From assembly GCA_023213395.1 (NCBI GenBank), contig CM041465.1, positions 129,401,741 through 129,465,740 of the forward strand: DNA of 64,000 nucleotides, given 5' to 3'. The translations under genes and the position numbers were made by a program. Shown here in pieces: positions 48,102 to 61,856 of this stretch. Within the stretch, counting starts at the first letter, position 1; each line of letters opens with the position of its first letter. Source of the DNA: Cycas panzhihuaensis. Taxonomy: Eukaryota > Cycadophyta. The notes beneath the pieces were generated by a model, which was not told the origin of the DNA, made no database searches, and saw only the letters and a program-made list of their open reading frames with translations.

Positions 48102-50742
48102 ATGCTTAGAATTAATAACGTTAATAATGCTTACTAATTTACTTTAAAAGCTGAGGAGAAATAGGGTAGAAATCCTACTCAAAAATTATTTGTGTTGAAG
48201 AAGGGACCATTAACTCCATTGAGAGGCTAGGGTGGCTTCAACTACTCCTTTGGAGAATCTTCCAATCAAATAGAAAGGTAGATTGTAACTCAAGGTAAAT
48301 AAGATCGGAGAGATTTCTATAACCAACCAAGAGGCCAAGGTTTCTAAGGAGTCCAAAGAGAAAGAAACTTTGATAGAGTAGGTAACACACATAAGAGGCC
48401 TATTGTTTGTTGTAGATGTAATGGAGAAGACCATAAGGCTTATGAATGTCCTTATTATTTTGACCAATCAAGAAACCAAAGGGAATAACTAAGACTAAAC
48501 TTAGCTCAAGTTAAGGAATAAGAACAACTTATAAAAGTTACATTAGACATTAGGGAGAACTTGATGATTAAAAGAACTTGAGTTCAACTATTAAAAAAAA
48601 CTTTAATTGCTCTAAAATAAAGTCAAGTGCAAGAGAAAGAGAAAGTAAAGGACAATGATGAGTCATAGTTATATAATAATGTCTTTTGAATAAGATGCAC
48701 TTTAGGAGGTAAGATTTGTAAGGTTGTTATTAATAATAGAAGCTATAAAAATATGGTGTCCATTGAAATGGTAGAAAAACAAGGATTGCAATGTGAAAAG
48801 CATCATATACGATATAAAAATTTTTTGATAAAGAAAGGGAGTGAGTTGGTAGTTGAAAAAAAATATCTAATAAAATTTACTACTGGGAAAACATATCATA
48901 ATAAAGTATGGTGCGATGTTCTTGAAATAGATGCATACCATATACTATTAGGAATGCCATGGTAATATGATAAGAATGCCTATCATAATCGGAAAAAGAG
49001 TACTTACATATTTTAGAAAGATGGTGTGAAGGTTGTATTACTACCTATGAAGGAAGAAGGCCAGGTAAAGACTATATTAACTACCAAGGAATTCCTAAGG
49101 GAGGTAAGGGAGACAAGGATTTATTATGCCTTAATGATAAATGAAGTTGAAAACATTGAGGAGATAGAATTAATACTAGAGGAAGTGGATGAACTATTAT
49201 AAGAGTATAATGACATCATGCTTAATATCCACCAAAGAGAGATATCTAATATTGGATCGATTTAATTCCAAGGTATGCGCTACCAAAACAAGCCACATAT
49301 AGATTAAGCCCTAAGGAGAATGAATAATTAAACTAATAGGTTGGTGAATTAATAAAGAAAAGGATGGTAAGAGAAAGCATGAGCCTATGTGCAACTCTTA
49401 CACTTTTAACTCCAAAGAAGGATGGCTCTTGATGAATGTGTATTAATTAAAGTGAAATTAACAAATAATAATCAAGTATAGGTTCCCAATCCCTTGAATG
49501 AATGACATGTTAGATATTTTGATAGCTGCATCCTACTTTATCAAAATTGACTTAAGAAGTGGTTATTATCAAATTCAGATTTAGGAAGGAGATGAGTTAA
49601 AGATGACCTTCAAAATAAGAGATGGGCTATATTAATGTCTAGCCATGTTATTTAGGATATCAAATAATCCAAGTACATTCATGAGCTTAACAAACACCAT
49701 CTTGTGACCATATATTGATAAGTTTATGGTTATCTATTTTTATGATATTTTAATATACAATAGAACTAAGGAGGATCACTAGTTGCACCTAAGGATGGTG
49801 ATACATGCATTAAGAGTAGAGAAACTATATGTAAACTTGAAGAAATATAAGTCCATATTGAGTAGCCTAGTATTTTAGGATATCTTAGGATAACTTATGA
49901 ATAGATGATAAGAAAATTAGAGCCATTATTGAATGGGCTACACCTAAGAATATAATAGAGGTAAGGAGGTTCCATGGTCTAGTTGCATTTTATAGAAACT
50001 TTATTAGAAATTCTAGTGATATCATTACTCCCTTAATAGATTATACTAAGGGAAAGGGGTTGTTTAGTATAAGGTAACAAAGTTGAGCTTCAAGATAATG
50101 AAGCAAAAAGTGATAGAGCCACTCATGTTGATACTACCAAATTTTAAAAAGATATTTAAAGTCGATTATGATGCCTCTCTTATAGTTATTAGGGTTGTGT
50201 TAAGTCAAGAAGAAAGGCCAATAACCTTTTATAGTGAAATGTCAAATGAGATAAGAAAGAAATATTCTACCTATGATATAGAATTACATACAATTGTGTA
50301 GGCTTTAAGGCATTTATGGCACTATCTTATGCCTAAGAAGTTTATTTTATTTATAGACCACCTAGCATTAAGATATAAATACATAAAAGAATTTAAATAC
50401 TAGGTATGTGAAATGGGTATCATATCTATAAGGATTTACTTTTATCCTAAAGCACAAATTAGGAAAATAAAACTAGGTTATTAATGCTTTAAGTGGAAGG
50501 GTAGCACCAATAACCATTATAGTAAGTGAAGTGGTTGGATTTGATGCTTTAAAAGATTTATATTATACTAATCTCAATTTTAGTATAGTTGTGGAATATT
50601 GCAGGAACTCTTTAGCTAATGGGAGTGGACCTAAGTATAATGCTTATTTTATGTAGGATGGGTATTTATTTAAAGGAAAACAACTAGGCATTCCAATTGG
50701 GTCCATGTGAAATAACATCATGGAGGACTTAGAGGGCACTTT
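48102..50742 (+). pseudogene. Gypsy J gag end, protease, RT and RNase H (broken)
   Basis: After the CCHC box the protease reads TLGGKICKVVINNRSYKNMV, then KVWCDVLEIDAYHILLGMPW (48700-48962), typical of plant gypsy. The catalytic DSG-type motif has become NNRS. RT: LTLLTPKKDGS (49405), FSIIKF-like pieces, and IDLRSGYYQI visible as LT-EVVII in shifted frames (about 49540-49580). The active site reads VIYFYDILIY (about 49726-49755), where YFDD would be expected. RNase H: MLILPNFKKIFKVDYDASLI, VVLSQEERPITFYSEMSN and KKYSTYDIELHTIV (50128-50301), then INALSGR near 50490. The segment ends at EDLEGTF, where copia C inserted. Confidence 0.85.
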
Positions 50743-51076
50743 TGTTGGGATAATGCCCAATGTGTAAAGAATGTGTAGTCATCCTTGGGCCTCCAAATGG
50801 CACCTCGGGCCACCGATAGTCCCCATGCAGCCATCTAGAGCTGACATACAGCCACCAAAGCTGATTAAGGTAAGTTATTTTAATAATTCATTTATTATTT
50901 TATTTATTTTTTAAATTTGCCAGGTTGAGGCATTTACCACCTACCCAAACCTATATATTAATGGGGAATACTTCCCTGGTGTTTCTTAACATCGTCATTC
51001 AATATGCGAAGAATCGTTACCTTCTTATGATGGATTAATACCTTGTAATCTTATCACTTTATCCTCAGCTCCAACA
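50743..51076 (+). repeat. Copia C 5' LTR
   Basis: 334 bp, TGTTGGGATAATGCCC...CTCCAACA. It differs from its partner mostly by C/T and G/A changes. Confidence 0.95.
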
Positions 51077-51090
51077 TTTAGTATCAGAGC

Positions 51091-54000
51091 ACTTGATCAC
51101 TCATGGCAAGCTTATTTGTTAAAATTTTAGTTTTATACTATAGTTTTAACATTATTTCTTATATAGTTTCTTGGAAAATATTTGATATTTTATACATATA
51201 AGCTTGTTGATCATCATTTCTTCAATTATTTGTTGCAAAAATTATCACATCTGGCATAACAATAGGCTTGTCTGATTATTTTTTAAATTTATTTAATAAA
51301 TTTTATGTTTTTTATCATTCTTCACCATTTTTTCAAAGGTTTTGCAAGGTTATGTGACTTTGACAGGCTGGTGTGACCTCCACATTGCACAAAACTTTAG
51401 TAAATGACTACTCATTTTGATCGTGGCTAAGTCTATTTTGTAATGGAAGAATCTATTCATCATTCCATCCATCCTAAGCAAACAAATCCTTCCTGGAAGC
51501 CCAATCACTCCTTCTACCCACTGAAACCCCCAGTGCACCTCTTACAAACTACTTGTTTCACTTTCATTTCTCATATGATCCTATTATAGTAGGGTAGCAA
51601 GCTAAATAGGGGTATGATTGAGCTATCATTGAGTATTTTTGGGACCTCTTTGAGTCATACAGCCTCCACGTAGTCGTGAGACCTCCCTAGGTGCTTCTAC
51701 TTCATTCTTCATGTGTGATAATCCATTCCATATGAAATTTCAAAGGTGCCTAGCCATCTGGGAAACCTAGCCACCCTTTAATTTTTGTAGCAATTTGTCA
51801 CTCCAGTGAATGGATCAAGCTCAATGAAGATACCACTGTGTGCGTAGGTTTGTGCAAATCTATTTCGATTTTTTTATTTATTTTAATTCACTTTATTTTT
51901 TATAAAGTTTATAAAGTTTTAAAAAATTTAATTAAATTTAATGTTGTTTGAATTTTGGCCACTTAGCCTCCTTCATTGTTAAGCCCCCGATCCTTTTTCA
52001 GTCCATGTGACCTTGATTTTTTATTTTAAAGGGGGCGAACCTCAATTTTTAAAAGGTAAATTTGTTTATTTTTTGGTTTTAAGTATATATATTATATTTG
52101 ATAATATTTGAGATCTAGAACCCCCTTTAAGGTTAGTAGCCAGTCTCGTGGGGCCTGCATGTGACTTGTAGCCTAATTAAAAGGGGCTAATCACATATAT
52201 TTTTTCAAATTTTCATTTTTATTAATACATAAAGATGATTGTTCAATTTTTCTATTATATCTTCACACTAGAAAGTGAGATTTTTATAAAATTGGACTCA
52301 TTGAATTTGTATTTTAGATATTTATAGTCTAGAGTCATCTTTTACTCATTTTGAGTCACTTTTTATAGCATTTAAGTTGGTCAAAGTTGACCTTTATTTA
52401 CTACATTTATTTCACTTACCATAAGAAGGTCTCTTCACGATTACTTTAATATCTTAAGCTCTATAGCTCCAAATCGTAACCTATCTAAACCATCGAAAAG
52501 ATATTTTAGATATCTTTATAATAGAATACTTTTCACTTCATTTTGACTTTATTTTATAGGTTGTTGAAGCTCCTAAAGTTAAGGTTTTAATTTAGTCCTA
52601 CTTAGACATTTTGGTGATATTTTTTGAACCAAAACCTTTTTCAATTGAATATATTTGATTAATATTTATCTTCTAGTTGATTATTAATAATATATTTTTA
52701 TGTTTATTATACTTATAATCTATTTTTGTAGCTCTTTAATATTCTTTAGTTTTTGAAGTAAAAAGACCCCTTATTATGCTCAAAACTAAAATTAGGTACT
52801 TCTTACCTTGGCATTTCATTTCTACTATATTTAAAAGTATCTCTAAGTTATTTTTTTAATTGATTAAGGAGATTTCATTGAATATTAATGCTTGTTTAAG
52901 GCTATTTTACCTTCTTATTTACTTATCAAATGCATTTTATTTTACAAAGACTTCTTTAAAGAGCTCATTCTCATATTACTTATACTTCATCTAAAAGCAT
53001 TTACCAACTATTTTTTATGCACTTGAGCTCTCTTTTCATAACTTGAAGGAATTTTAAATTGCTTAAGACCTCCTCACATTCCTTGAAGTCATTTATGTGC
53101 ATCTTTATATAAAAATTAATATATATTTATTGATACATTCAAGATTTAAGTCCTTCAATTACAATTTACAAGGTTTCTTATGCATTCTTGGTGAAAAGGA
53201 CATAATCATTAAATATTCATTTTTAAAAGGAATTATCTAGTTAAAGGATTCATCTTCTTTTTTTAAAAAAGTCTTTTAAGAATTTGAAAGATTATTGATT
53301 CATTTGTAGATCTCTCATTTGATTTATTTAAAAAGCATTAAAAGTTGCTTCAAGGTTCTTTGTCAAAAAAATATTTACTTATTAAGGCATTCTTATATAA
53401 AAGCATTCAAATTGAAAGAGCATATACATTATTTAGCTTTCATTATTTTAAGCAAGTTTTTTATTTTGTTCAAATAAAAGGAGAAACGATTGTGTATTTG
53501 CACCTACATTTTTTCATTGAAAGCAATATTTGTTTTATTTCAAAGCATTAGTTATTTGAAAGAATATCTAGTCTTACTATTTGAAAGTTTCTTTTGAAGA
53601 ATTAAAAGGAACCCTTATATTCTTAAGTAAGACCACATCTAATTTAAATCATTTTTACATTAATAAAGATAATATCCTAAATTTACCATACTTTTTCTAG
53701 CCTTGTAAGGGGAACGGTTAGGACCCCTGAAGTTACCACCATGCACATGCCCTTAGCCTACTCATATTGGATGAGCAATTTCATTAGCTATCAGGTATAT
53801 TAGATGGTAGGCTGAGGTGGAGAACCTTTTCTTTCTGGAGTTCAGAAACTAAGGCTAGACTTGGAGAGGGTGAGTACCTTAGTTTATAAAACCTTCAATG
53901 CTATATCTGTCACTAGGCATAAAACTAGCGTAGGTGGACTAACAATTTAAGGGGTTATAACAACTTTCTTAACAACCCATGTACTGAGGTATATCAAGCC

Positions 54001-54257
54001 TAGAGCTCATGTACTGGTATATTGGGTCCCTATTTTTCCACTTGTAGGTAGGTGCCACTAGACAGGATTGTAATCGAAGGTTTCCCTTGAAGACCCTTGG
54101 ACTTAAAGCCTAGAAACCTTTATAAGGACTAGGATACTTAACAAACATTTTAAAAACTTTGAAACTTTATTTTTTGGTTATTTTTTCAAACCTTAATTAG
54201 ATATTATATTATTAATGGTATTCTTATTAAAAGATTTGTCAAACCTAGTTCAGACAT
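51091..54257 (+). other. Copia C long leader, no coding sequence
   Basis: About 3.2 kb between primer site and gag with no recognised coding motif. A less AT-rich block at 53700-54120 looks different from the rest. Short frames on the minus strand near 51350 have no motif. Such a long leader is unusual for a copia element; it could contain an undetected old insertion. Confidence 0.6.
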
Positions 54258-57200
54258 AATGGCATCCAATTTTGGTAATATAATTATTCCTAAATTCAAT
54301 GACTCTAACTTTCTAAATTAGAAAGAGGATGAGACCCATCCTCATAGCTAATAAAATATGGGATATTATGAGAATAGGGTACACCAAATTAGGTCAAAAT
54401 CGAACATATCTATAGAAGCTAGCCTATAAAGCAAATGTCAAAAAAGATAATGAAGCATTAGCATTGATGTTTTGCACACTGGAAGACCACATATTTTCAA
54501 GAGTTAGTGAATCAGTGGGATATCTTGCAATTAATATATGAAGGTTGCCTCATCAAAACTATAAACCCTAAGAAGTAAGTTTGAAAATCTTAGGATGATA
54601 TTGAACAAATTTGTAACTAACTTTATGACTAAGGTGTAAGACATAGTTAATCAGATGAGATCACTTAAGGATACATTAATGGAACAAAGGGTAGTCAAAT
54701 GAATCATGAGATGTATTAGCATTGTTAAGAGATTTGAAATGGTTGGTACTAGCATTAATATGTCAAAGGACTTAAGTGTGCTAAAGACTGAGCAACTAAG
54801 TACCCTCTTGATGGTAGTAGAGGAATAACAATATACTAATGAATCTCTTGAATATACCTTTGCTACTAAAATAAGAATCCAGGCCAATTCTTAAGTAAGT
54901 ACCTCCAAGACTAGAGATCAATCTCCAAAGAGACAAACCAGGAATCCTTGACAAGATATACATGAAGAAAGACAACCCAAATATCAAGCTCCACACCAAA
55001 GAAGACAAGGAGCTAACCCAAAGAATACTAGCCATGATAGATACCAAAGGTAAGAAAGAAATCAAGGGATAAGCCAATGTTATTCAAATTATCAAGGAGA
55101 CATGCTACTCTAAAGGAACAATCCTAGTTATCCAAATAATAAATAAAGGGAGACTCAAGCTCCATTTATAGAAAGGGGGAGACCAACTCATGTTGATATA
55201 TTCTATCCTCATAGCAGGAGCCTAAGTTTTGATAGAAGAGACTCACCTTATTATATCTTTTGTAATTGAGTTGGCTATACAAAAGATAAATACTTCGCTA
55301 AATATAGTCATCTAAATAAAGGAAGTGCTAATACTATTGTAGAAGCAAGGGAAAATAATCATCTTTTCCTATCTAGTTTCATTACCCATAAAGATGAAGA
55401 TGATAGCTGGTACATTGACTCAGGCTATTGCACTCACATGACACACAAGGAGTATCTATTTTGTACTTTGGATAGAACTAAAAAGGGATCAATTATATTT
55501 GGTGACCACACCTCCTATGAGTCTATTAGAAGAAGAAATATAGTATTACAAACAAAATTAGAAAACTCTAGATATCTTAATGATGTACTTTATGTGCTAG
55601 CTCTTAAGGAAAATCTCCTATCTGTGGGACTGATGATGGGCTAGGATTACAAGGTAATCTTTAATCATGGAGAATGTACTATCAAAGACAAGAGAAAAAA
55701 TAAGGTGATTATAGCTAAAGGGAAAATGACTAAGAATAAAGTCCTTACTCCTTCTAATAATTATACCTTGAAGACATTAATAAAATTTGATAGCAACATG
55801 TGGCATAAGATATTTATCCACTTAAGTTATAAAAGTATGTCATTGATGAAGAAGATGGATATGGTAGATGGGTTACCACATATTGATGTTGATAAAAGTA
55901 TGTGTGAAGGATGCCTTCTTAGAAAACAACATACAGAAAGTTTTCCAGACTATAACTATAGAGCCACAAGACCTCTTCAATTAGTATACACAAATATTTG
56001 TGATTCTACGGATATTCCCTTATTAGTAGGTGCTAGATACTTTATTACATTCATTGATGATTTTACAAGGAAGATGTGGGTTTACTTTCTCAAATTTAAA
56101 TCAGATGCTTTTCAATACTTTGTCAACTTCAAAACCTATATGGAAAGATAAGGTGGTTACAAAATCCCGTCCCTATGATTAGATAATGGGGGAGAGTTCA
56201 TTTCAAATGAATTCAAAGCTTATTATACTCATTATGGGATCACGAGATAGCTTACAAACCCCTACACCCCTGAGCAAAATGGTGTAGCAGAAAGAAAGAA
56301 CCACACTATAGTCGAAATGGCTCGGTGTATGTTAAAAGATAAGAAATTAGCACATGAATTTTGGGCTGAGGCAGTCCACACGGTTGTATACTTAATCAAT
56401 AGATGTACCACCAAAGCACTAAAGTGGAAACCTCCTGAAGAAGCTTAGACCTGATACAAGCCTAGTATCCATCACTTAAGAGTTTTTGGATGCTTGGCTT
56501 ATGCACATGTACCTGAACAAAGAAGATCTAAGTTAGATGACCATATCATTAAATGTGTGTTTCTTGGATATAATGATGCTTCAAAATTCTACAAAGTCTA
56601 TGATCCTAAATCTCAGAAGGTTATGGTGAGTCGAGATATTAAATTTCAAGAAGAAGACTATTATCACTTTGACAACACTCAAAACAAAAGGAGCAGTGTG
56701 ATGATCAATCTTGATTCTACTAAGTCTAAATATACACCACCTAGGCATGAATCAAGACAAATAATTGATATATCAAGTGGGGAAGGAACCTCTTCTCAAC
56801 CTCCACCACAAGGCCTACCAAAATGGATTCAAAGAAATCATGACATGGGTAACATCTTGGATAACAATTACAATCAAAGATCTACTTATACATATAGGGT
56901 AAATTTTGCCCTCATGAGTCAACTTATAGAAACCCATGAGCCTCAAACCTTTGATGAGGCTAATATACATGCTTCTTGGAGAAAGGTAATAGAAGAAGAA
57001 TATCACTCCATTGTTAAGAATGATACTTGGGAATTAATTAACTTACCCCCTAATAAAAAGACAATTGGTACTAAGTGGGTTTATAAAACTAAGTTCTGAT
57101 CTGATGAATTAATTGACAAATACAAAGCTAGATTGGTCGTTAAAGACTATACACATAAAGAAGGTATTAACTATAGTGAGACTTTTTCTCCTATTGCACG

Positions 57201-58470
57201 AATGGAAACTGTACACATGGTGATGAGTTTAGCAGCATAAATAGGTTGAAATATTTATCAAATGGACGTCAAAAGCACTTTCCTTACATTGAAGAGAATA
57301 TTTACATCTCCCAACCACTCAATTTTAAAGTCAGGGGAGAAAAAGAGAAAGTGTATAAACTCAAAAAGGCACTTTATGATTTGAATCAAGCACCTAGGGC
57401 TTGGTATTCCTGCATTGACAAATATTTTAGAGATCAAGATTTTGAAAGTTCTCAATCAAACCCAAACTTGTATATCAAAATCAAAGGAGATTCTATCCTA
57501 ATTGTGGGACTCTACATAGATGATCTTGTCTACACTGGTAATGATCCCTATCTTTTGTAAACCTTTAGGGAAGCTGTGTGTAAATAATTTAAAATGATAG
57601 ATTTAGGATTAATACATTACTTCTTAGGTTTGGAAGTATAGCAGGACAAAAATAGCATCTTCATCTCTCAAAGGAAATACACCTTGGACTTACTATAAAA
57701 GTTTAGGATGATTGATTTCAAACCTTTAGTAACTCTAGCTAAAATAGAGATCAAGCTATACAAACTAGATGATTATATACCTGTTGATCCTACACTTTAC
57801 AGATAGTTAATTGGTAATTTAATTTACTTGACTTCTACTCAACCAAACATCATGCATTCAATCAGTGTGGTATCTAGATTCATATAAGATCCCAAGACTA
57901 CTCATTGGCATGTAGCCAAAAGGATTCTACGATATCTTAAAGGCACTACAGAATATGGTTTACATTATAAAGCTTTATTAAATTTTACATTGATAGGATA
58001 TATAGATTTAGATTGGGCAGGTGACATCGATGACAAAAAATCTACCTCAGGTTACACTGTTAGTATGGGTTTGGTAGCCATAGCTTAGAGCACCAAAAAG
58101 TAAAATACAGTCTCTCTATCTACAACTAAAGTAGAATATAAAGTAGCAATTTTTGGTGCATATGAAATAGTTTATCTTTGATGACTTTTATAAGATTTTT
58201 AGATAGAGTAGAAAGGGCCAACTAAAATCTAGTATGATAATCAAAACACGATTCAGATGATAAGAAATCCTTTATTTCATGCAGAATAAAGCATATAGAA
58301 ACTTAGTATTACTTCATCAGAGAATTAGTTTAAACATGTAAGATCGAATTAGCATATTGCAGTACAAAAGACTAAATAATAGACATATTTAGAAAAGCAT
58401 TAAGAAAGATTAAATTTCATAAATTCAAGAATAAGCTTGGAGTTCTACATAATGGCCATTATGGGGGAGA
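54258..58470 (+). pseudogene. Copia C gag-pol polyprotein (broken)
   Basis: The ATG at 54258 opens MASNFGNIIIPKFNDSNFLN. Gag continues with MEQRVVK, VGTSINMSKDLSVLKTEQL and LEYTFATKIRIQ. The knuckle near 55260 is decayed (FCN, stop, VGYTKDKYF). Protease: SWYIDSGYCTHM (55408). Pre-integrase: WHKIFIHLS with CEGCLLRKQH (55801-55934). Integrase: VYTNICDS (Asp to Asn), FIDDFTRKMWVYFLKFKS, DNGGEF, NGVAERKNHTIVEMARCMLK (56280) and FWAEAVHTVVYLINR. RT: WELINLPPNKKTIGTKWVYK (57031), YKLKKALYDLNQAPRAWYSC and YIDD at 57513-57524. RNase H: RYLKGTTEYGLHY and STSGYTVSMG (58042). Frameshifts lie near 55400 and 57240, and stops are scattered. This is the best preserved pol of the window, but it is not functional. 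Confidence 0.93.
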
Positions 58471-58471
58471 A

Positions 58472-58805
58472 TATTGGGATAATGCCCAATGTGTGAAAAG
58501 CGTACAACCATCCTCGAGCCCCTAAATGGCACCTCCAACCACCTATAGTTACCATACAACCACCTAGAGCCGACATGCAGCCACTAGAGCCAACTAAGGT
58601 AAGTTATTTTAATAATTCATTTATTATTTTATTTGTTTTTTGAATTTGTTAAGTTGAGGCACTTATCACCTCCCTAAATCTATATATTAATGAGGAATAC
58701 ATCCCTGCTATTTTTTAACATTGTCATTCAATATATGAAGAATTATTACCTTCTTATGATGGATTAATACCTTGTAATTTGACTGCTCTATCCTTGGCTC
58801 CAACA
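58472..58805 (+). repeat. Copia C 3' LTR
   Basis: 334 bp, TATTGGGATAATGCCC...CTCCAACA, directly followed by the TSD ACTTT. Confidence 0.95.
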
Positions 58806-59436
58806 ACTTTGGCCAAAACAAAACCATAACCATGGTGGAGGAAAATTATTTTTGGCTAAAGATGGAATGAGATGTTACCAAATATATGGCCAAGTGTAGG
58901 ATCTGTGAGCTAGCTAAAAGGTATACAAAAAATACTAGAATATACATGTTATTACCAATTCCAAAGAGGCCATGGATATACTTGAGTATGGATTTTGTAT
59001 TGGGGCTGCCTAACACCCAATGAAGTAATGGTTTTATTTGTGTTATTATTAACATATTTTAAAAAATGACTCACTTTATTACTTATGAAAAAACTAATGA
59101 TATAATTAGAATAGCAGATCTATTTTTTAAGAAGGTTTTTAGGTTGCATGAGGTTTCAAAGACCATCACTTTGAAGAGGGTTACTAAATTTCAAAGTCAC
59201 TCCTAGAAAACGTTATAAAAGAAGAAGGAACAAAGTTACAATTTAAAAATACATACCACCCACAAATTAATGGGTAAATAGAAGTGTTGAATAGGAGTTT
59301 AAGGAACTTGTTAATATGTATTATTGAAGAGAAGCCCAAGTAATAACATTTAGCACTAGTATAGACTAAATTTGCCTATAGCAGTTATATGAATAAATCT
59401 ACTAATAAGTCGTTGTTCTAGATTATATATTGCAAG
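58806..59436 (+). pseudogene. Gypsy J integrase part
   Basis: The plus strand reads ENYFW and RCDVTKYMAKCRICELAKR (58838-58920, the zinc-binding region), LPIPKRPWIYLSMDFVLGLP (58955), VFRLHEVSKTITLKR (59140), HPQIN (59257), NRSLRNLLICIIEEKPK (59290) and FAYSSYMNKSTNK (59370). This is the normal gypsy integrase order. Several stops and a frame change near 59200 break it. It ends at IIYCK, where copia I is inserted. Confidence 0.85.
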
Positions 59437-59739
59437 TGTGAAATATAGGATTGATTATGGAACTAAACATATACTCAATAAAACATATATTAGAAACACA
59501 TGAGTGTAAAACCAAGTAGAATTTGTTTACCTATATACTAAAACTTCATTCATTGAGAATGACCTCCAAAAGGATTCATCACAATGCAAATGTTATATCT
59601 TTAATATACATATGAGATTAGTAATGGTCCATAAAGAATCTATAACTACCTTAACACATGTCACAAGTCTATTTAGGACTTTAGAAACTCTTAAGACTCA
59701 CCTATCTAAATTTGTCCATATATAAACATTAATTTATCA
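59437..59739 (-). repeat. Copia I 3' LTR (single copy in window)
   Basis: Ends were set from the break in gypsy J at the left and the purine tract at the right, with TG/CA termini. No partner is available for confirmation. Confidence 0.7.
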
Positions 59740-59789
59740 CACCCCTTAATGTTCATGTCATTGGTTCTAATACCAATATAAAATTTGAA

Positions 59790-61180
59790 TTTATCAAAAT
59801 TATCCTTGGATAGAGATTTGGTGAAAATATTAATAATTTACTCCTCTATTAATCTATATAAAAGCTTAACCTCTTTGTTTTAGATGTATTCCCTAATGAA
59901 ATAATAATGTATCTTAATGTGTTTGGTGCATGCATGGAATACTAGATTCTTAGTAATCTTTACGGTACTTTGATTGTCAAAATATAATATAGTTGCCTTT
60001 TCTTGATATAGTCCCAAATCACCAAGCATCTACCTTAACTAAATAGCCTCACAAGTAGTTGTAATAATAGCTTTATATTCTGCCTTAGTAAATAATAAAG
60101 CAATATTAAGTTATTTCTTAATATTCCAACTAATAATAATAGAACCTATACTAAAGCAATAACCTAAAGTAAACCTTCTACTATTTTCATAACCAACCCA
60201 ATTAGAGTCTAAATATCTAGTTAGCCTAAAATTATCATTTTAACTAAAATCCAAACCAAATTATAGTGTCCCCTGCAAATATCTCAAGATCCTCTTTACA
60301 ACTTTTTAGTGGTTCTACTTTAGTTTAGACATGAACCTCAATACCATACCAACTACAAAAGTGATATCAGGCCTAGTAGTAGTCAAGTAAATTAAACTAC
60401 TAACTAGTTGTCTAAATATTATTCCATTAACGTGTTCATCATTATTATCTAGAGTTATCAATTTTAAACCTATTTCCATGGGGGTATAAATAGTTTTACA
60501 ATCCTCTATTCTGAATTTCATCAAAATTTCGCATACATAGCCTATGAAATAAAGATCTTTCTAGCCTTTTGCCATACTTCTACATAAAAAAAATAATGGA
60601 ATAATCTAAGATCTATCATTTTAAATGTCTCCTTAGGATCATTCTTTGGTCTTTCAACCTTTGAAGTATTATTCCTTATGATTAGTAGATAATCTATATA
60701 TAGTACCACAAATATGATTGAATTTCCTTGAACTTTAATGTACTTGCTCAGAACTACAAGTGATCTCTCAAACCTATTATTTAAAAAAATATCAATCGAT
60801 CTTGGACTACCATGCTCTTGGAGCTTGTTTAAGACCATAAAAGGATTTCTTCAAGTGATAAACAAAGTATTCTTTACCCTTAGTAATATATCCAAGTGGT
60901 TACTCCATGTAAACCTCTTATGTAAGATCTTCATTAAGGAAGGTACTCTTGATATCAAGCTAATATAACTGCCATTTAAATTGAGCAACTATTACCAGTA
61001 AATGTCTCTTGGTAATTAATACCTTTTTATCTCTTTAAATCCTTTAGCTACCAATCTAGCCTTATGTTTATCAACTAGGCCACATGATCTAAATTTGGTC
61101 TTATAGACCTATTTATAGCTAATTATCTACCTACCTAGTAGAAAATCAACTAAATCCCAAGTTTTGTTTTGCTTAAAACC
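59790..61180 (-). pseudogene. Copia I RT and RNase H (broken)
   Basis: On the minus strand, RT start and palm occupy 60840-61180. 60542-60838 reads VLNKLQEHGSPRSIDIFL, VVLYIDYLLIIRNN and FKMIDLRLFHYFFYVEVWQ. The active site is YIDY (60689-60700) instead of YxDD. 60315-60524 reads KTIYTPMEIGLKLITLDNND, FRQLVSSLIYLTTTRPDITF and VGMVLRFMSK. RNase H lies at about 59790-60310. Stops are common, and the catalytic Asp loss alone would abolish RT. Confidence 0.83.
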
Positions 61181-61733
61181 ATGGATTTTAGCATTTATAA
61201 CTATCTTCCACTTCTATTATTGGTTGGCCTCTTCAAAACTTGAAGGTTTATCAACATCTAATACATCTAGTATCAACGAAAATTTAATCGTATCTAGTCT
61301 CATCTTTGATTTTTATTTACCTTTCATCTCAGGTAACTCAGCTTTAGCCATAATTTTTTAATACCACTTAGGAAATTTTTTAATAGGTGGAGTAACCTAG
61401 GTTTTGATTATGTATCTTGAGTATCTCCAAATTTCTCTTTCATAATTTCTTCCTCCTTTTTGGCTTAATTTTTGGCTCAATAAACTATTGTCTCAAAGAA
61501 CTTGTTTTAGGTTATTCCTCGATCAGCTTTGCTTTATCTTATCAAATTTTTAGAGTCTCCAATTCCTAAATCTAATATGAAACTTGCTCCTCTTTGAAGA
61601 TAACATTTAGAGTAGTATACAACTTTTTAGATGTTAACTCATACACCCCATATGCATTACTCTCCTCACTATAGTTGATATGAATGTAATTAGAGCTTTC
61701 ATCATCAAACTTTTGATGTCTCTTCTTAGGAAC

Positions 61734-61738
<5 letters not shown>

Positions 61739-61806
<68 letters not shown>

Positions 61807-61856
61807 TGTGTGTGTGTATGTGTGTATGTGTGTATATGTATGTATGTATATATATA
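61739..61856. repeat. (GT)n microsatellite
   Basis: About 60 bp of uninterrupted TG, then TG with TATG interruptions, then GTAT/TA. It lies in the linker part of copia I. Confidence 0.97.

Larger units (their letters stand above)
50743..58805 (+). mobile_element. Copia C: complete-outline Ty1/copia retrotransposon
   Basis: LTRs 50743-51076 and 58472-58805, each 334 bp. A perfect TSD ACTTT lies at 50738-50742 and 58806-58810. The primer site reads tttagtatcagagc (51077-51090), close to TTGGTATCAGAGC. The purine tract atgggggaga (58461-58470) sits one base before the 3' LTR. A 3.2-kb leader precedes a gag-pol reading from 54258 to about 58470. Host gypsy codons join as GTF/GxN across it. The 3' LTR starts TA instead of TG. 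Confidence 0.96.
41820..59436 (+). mobile_element. Gypsy J: Ty3/gypsy retrotransposon, host of several later insertions
   Basis: Gypsy segments lie at 41820-42561 (gag), 48102-50742 (zinc knuckle, protease, RT, RNase H) and 58806-59436 (integrase). Between them are LINE2 (42562-48101) and copia C (50743-58805). The right segment is cut at 59437 by copia I and continues outside the window. At each insertion the flanking codons join in order, which proves a single original element. LTRs were not defined. Confidence 0.92.
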
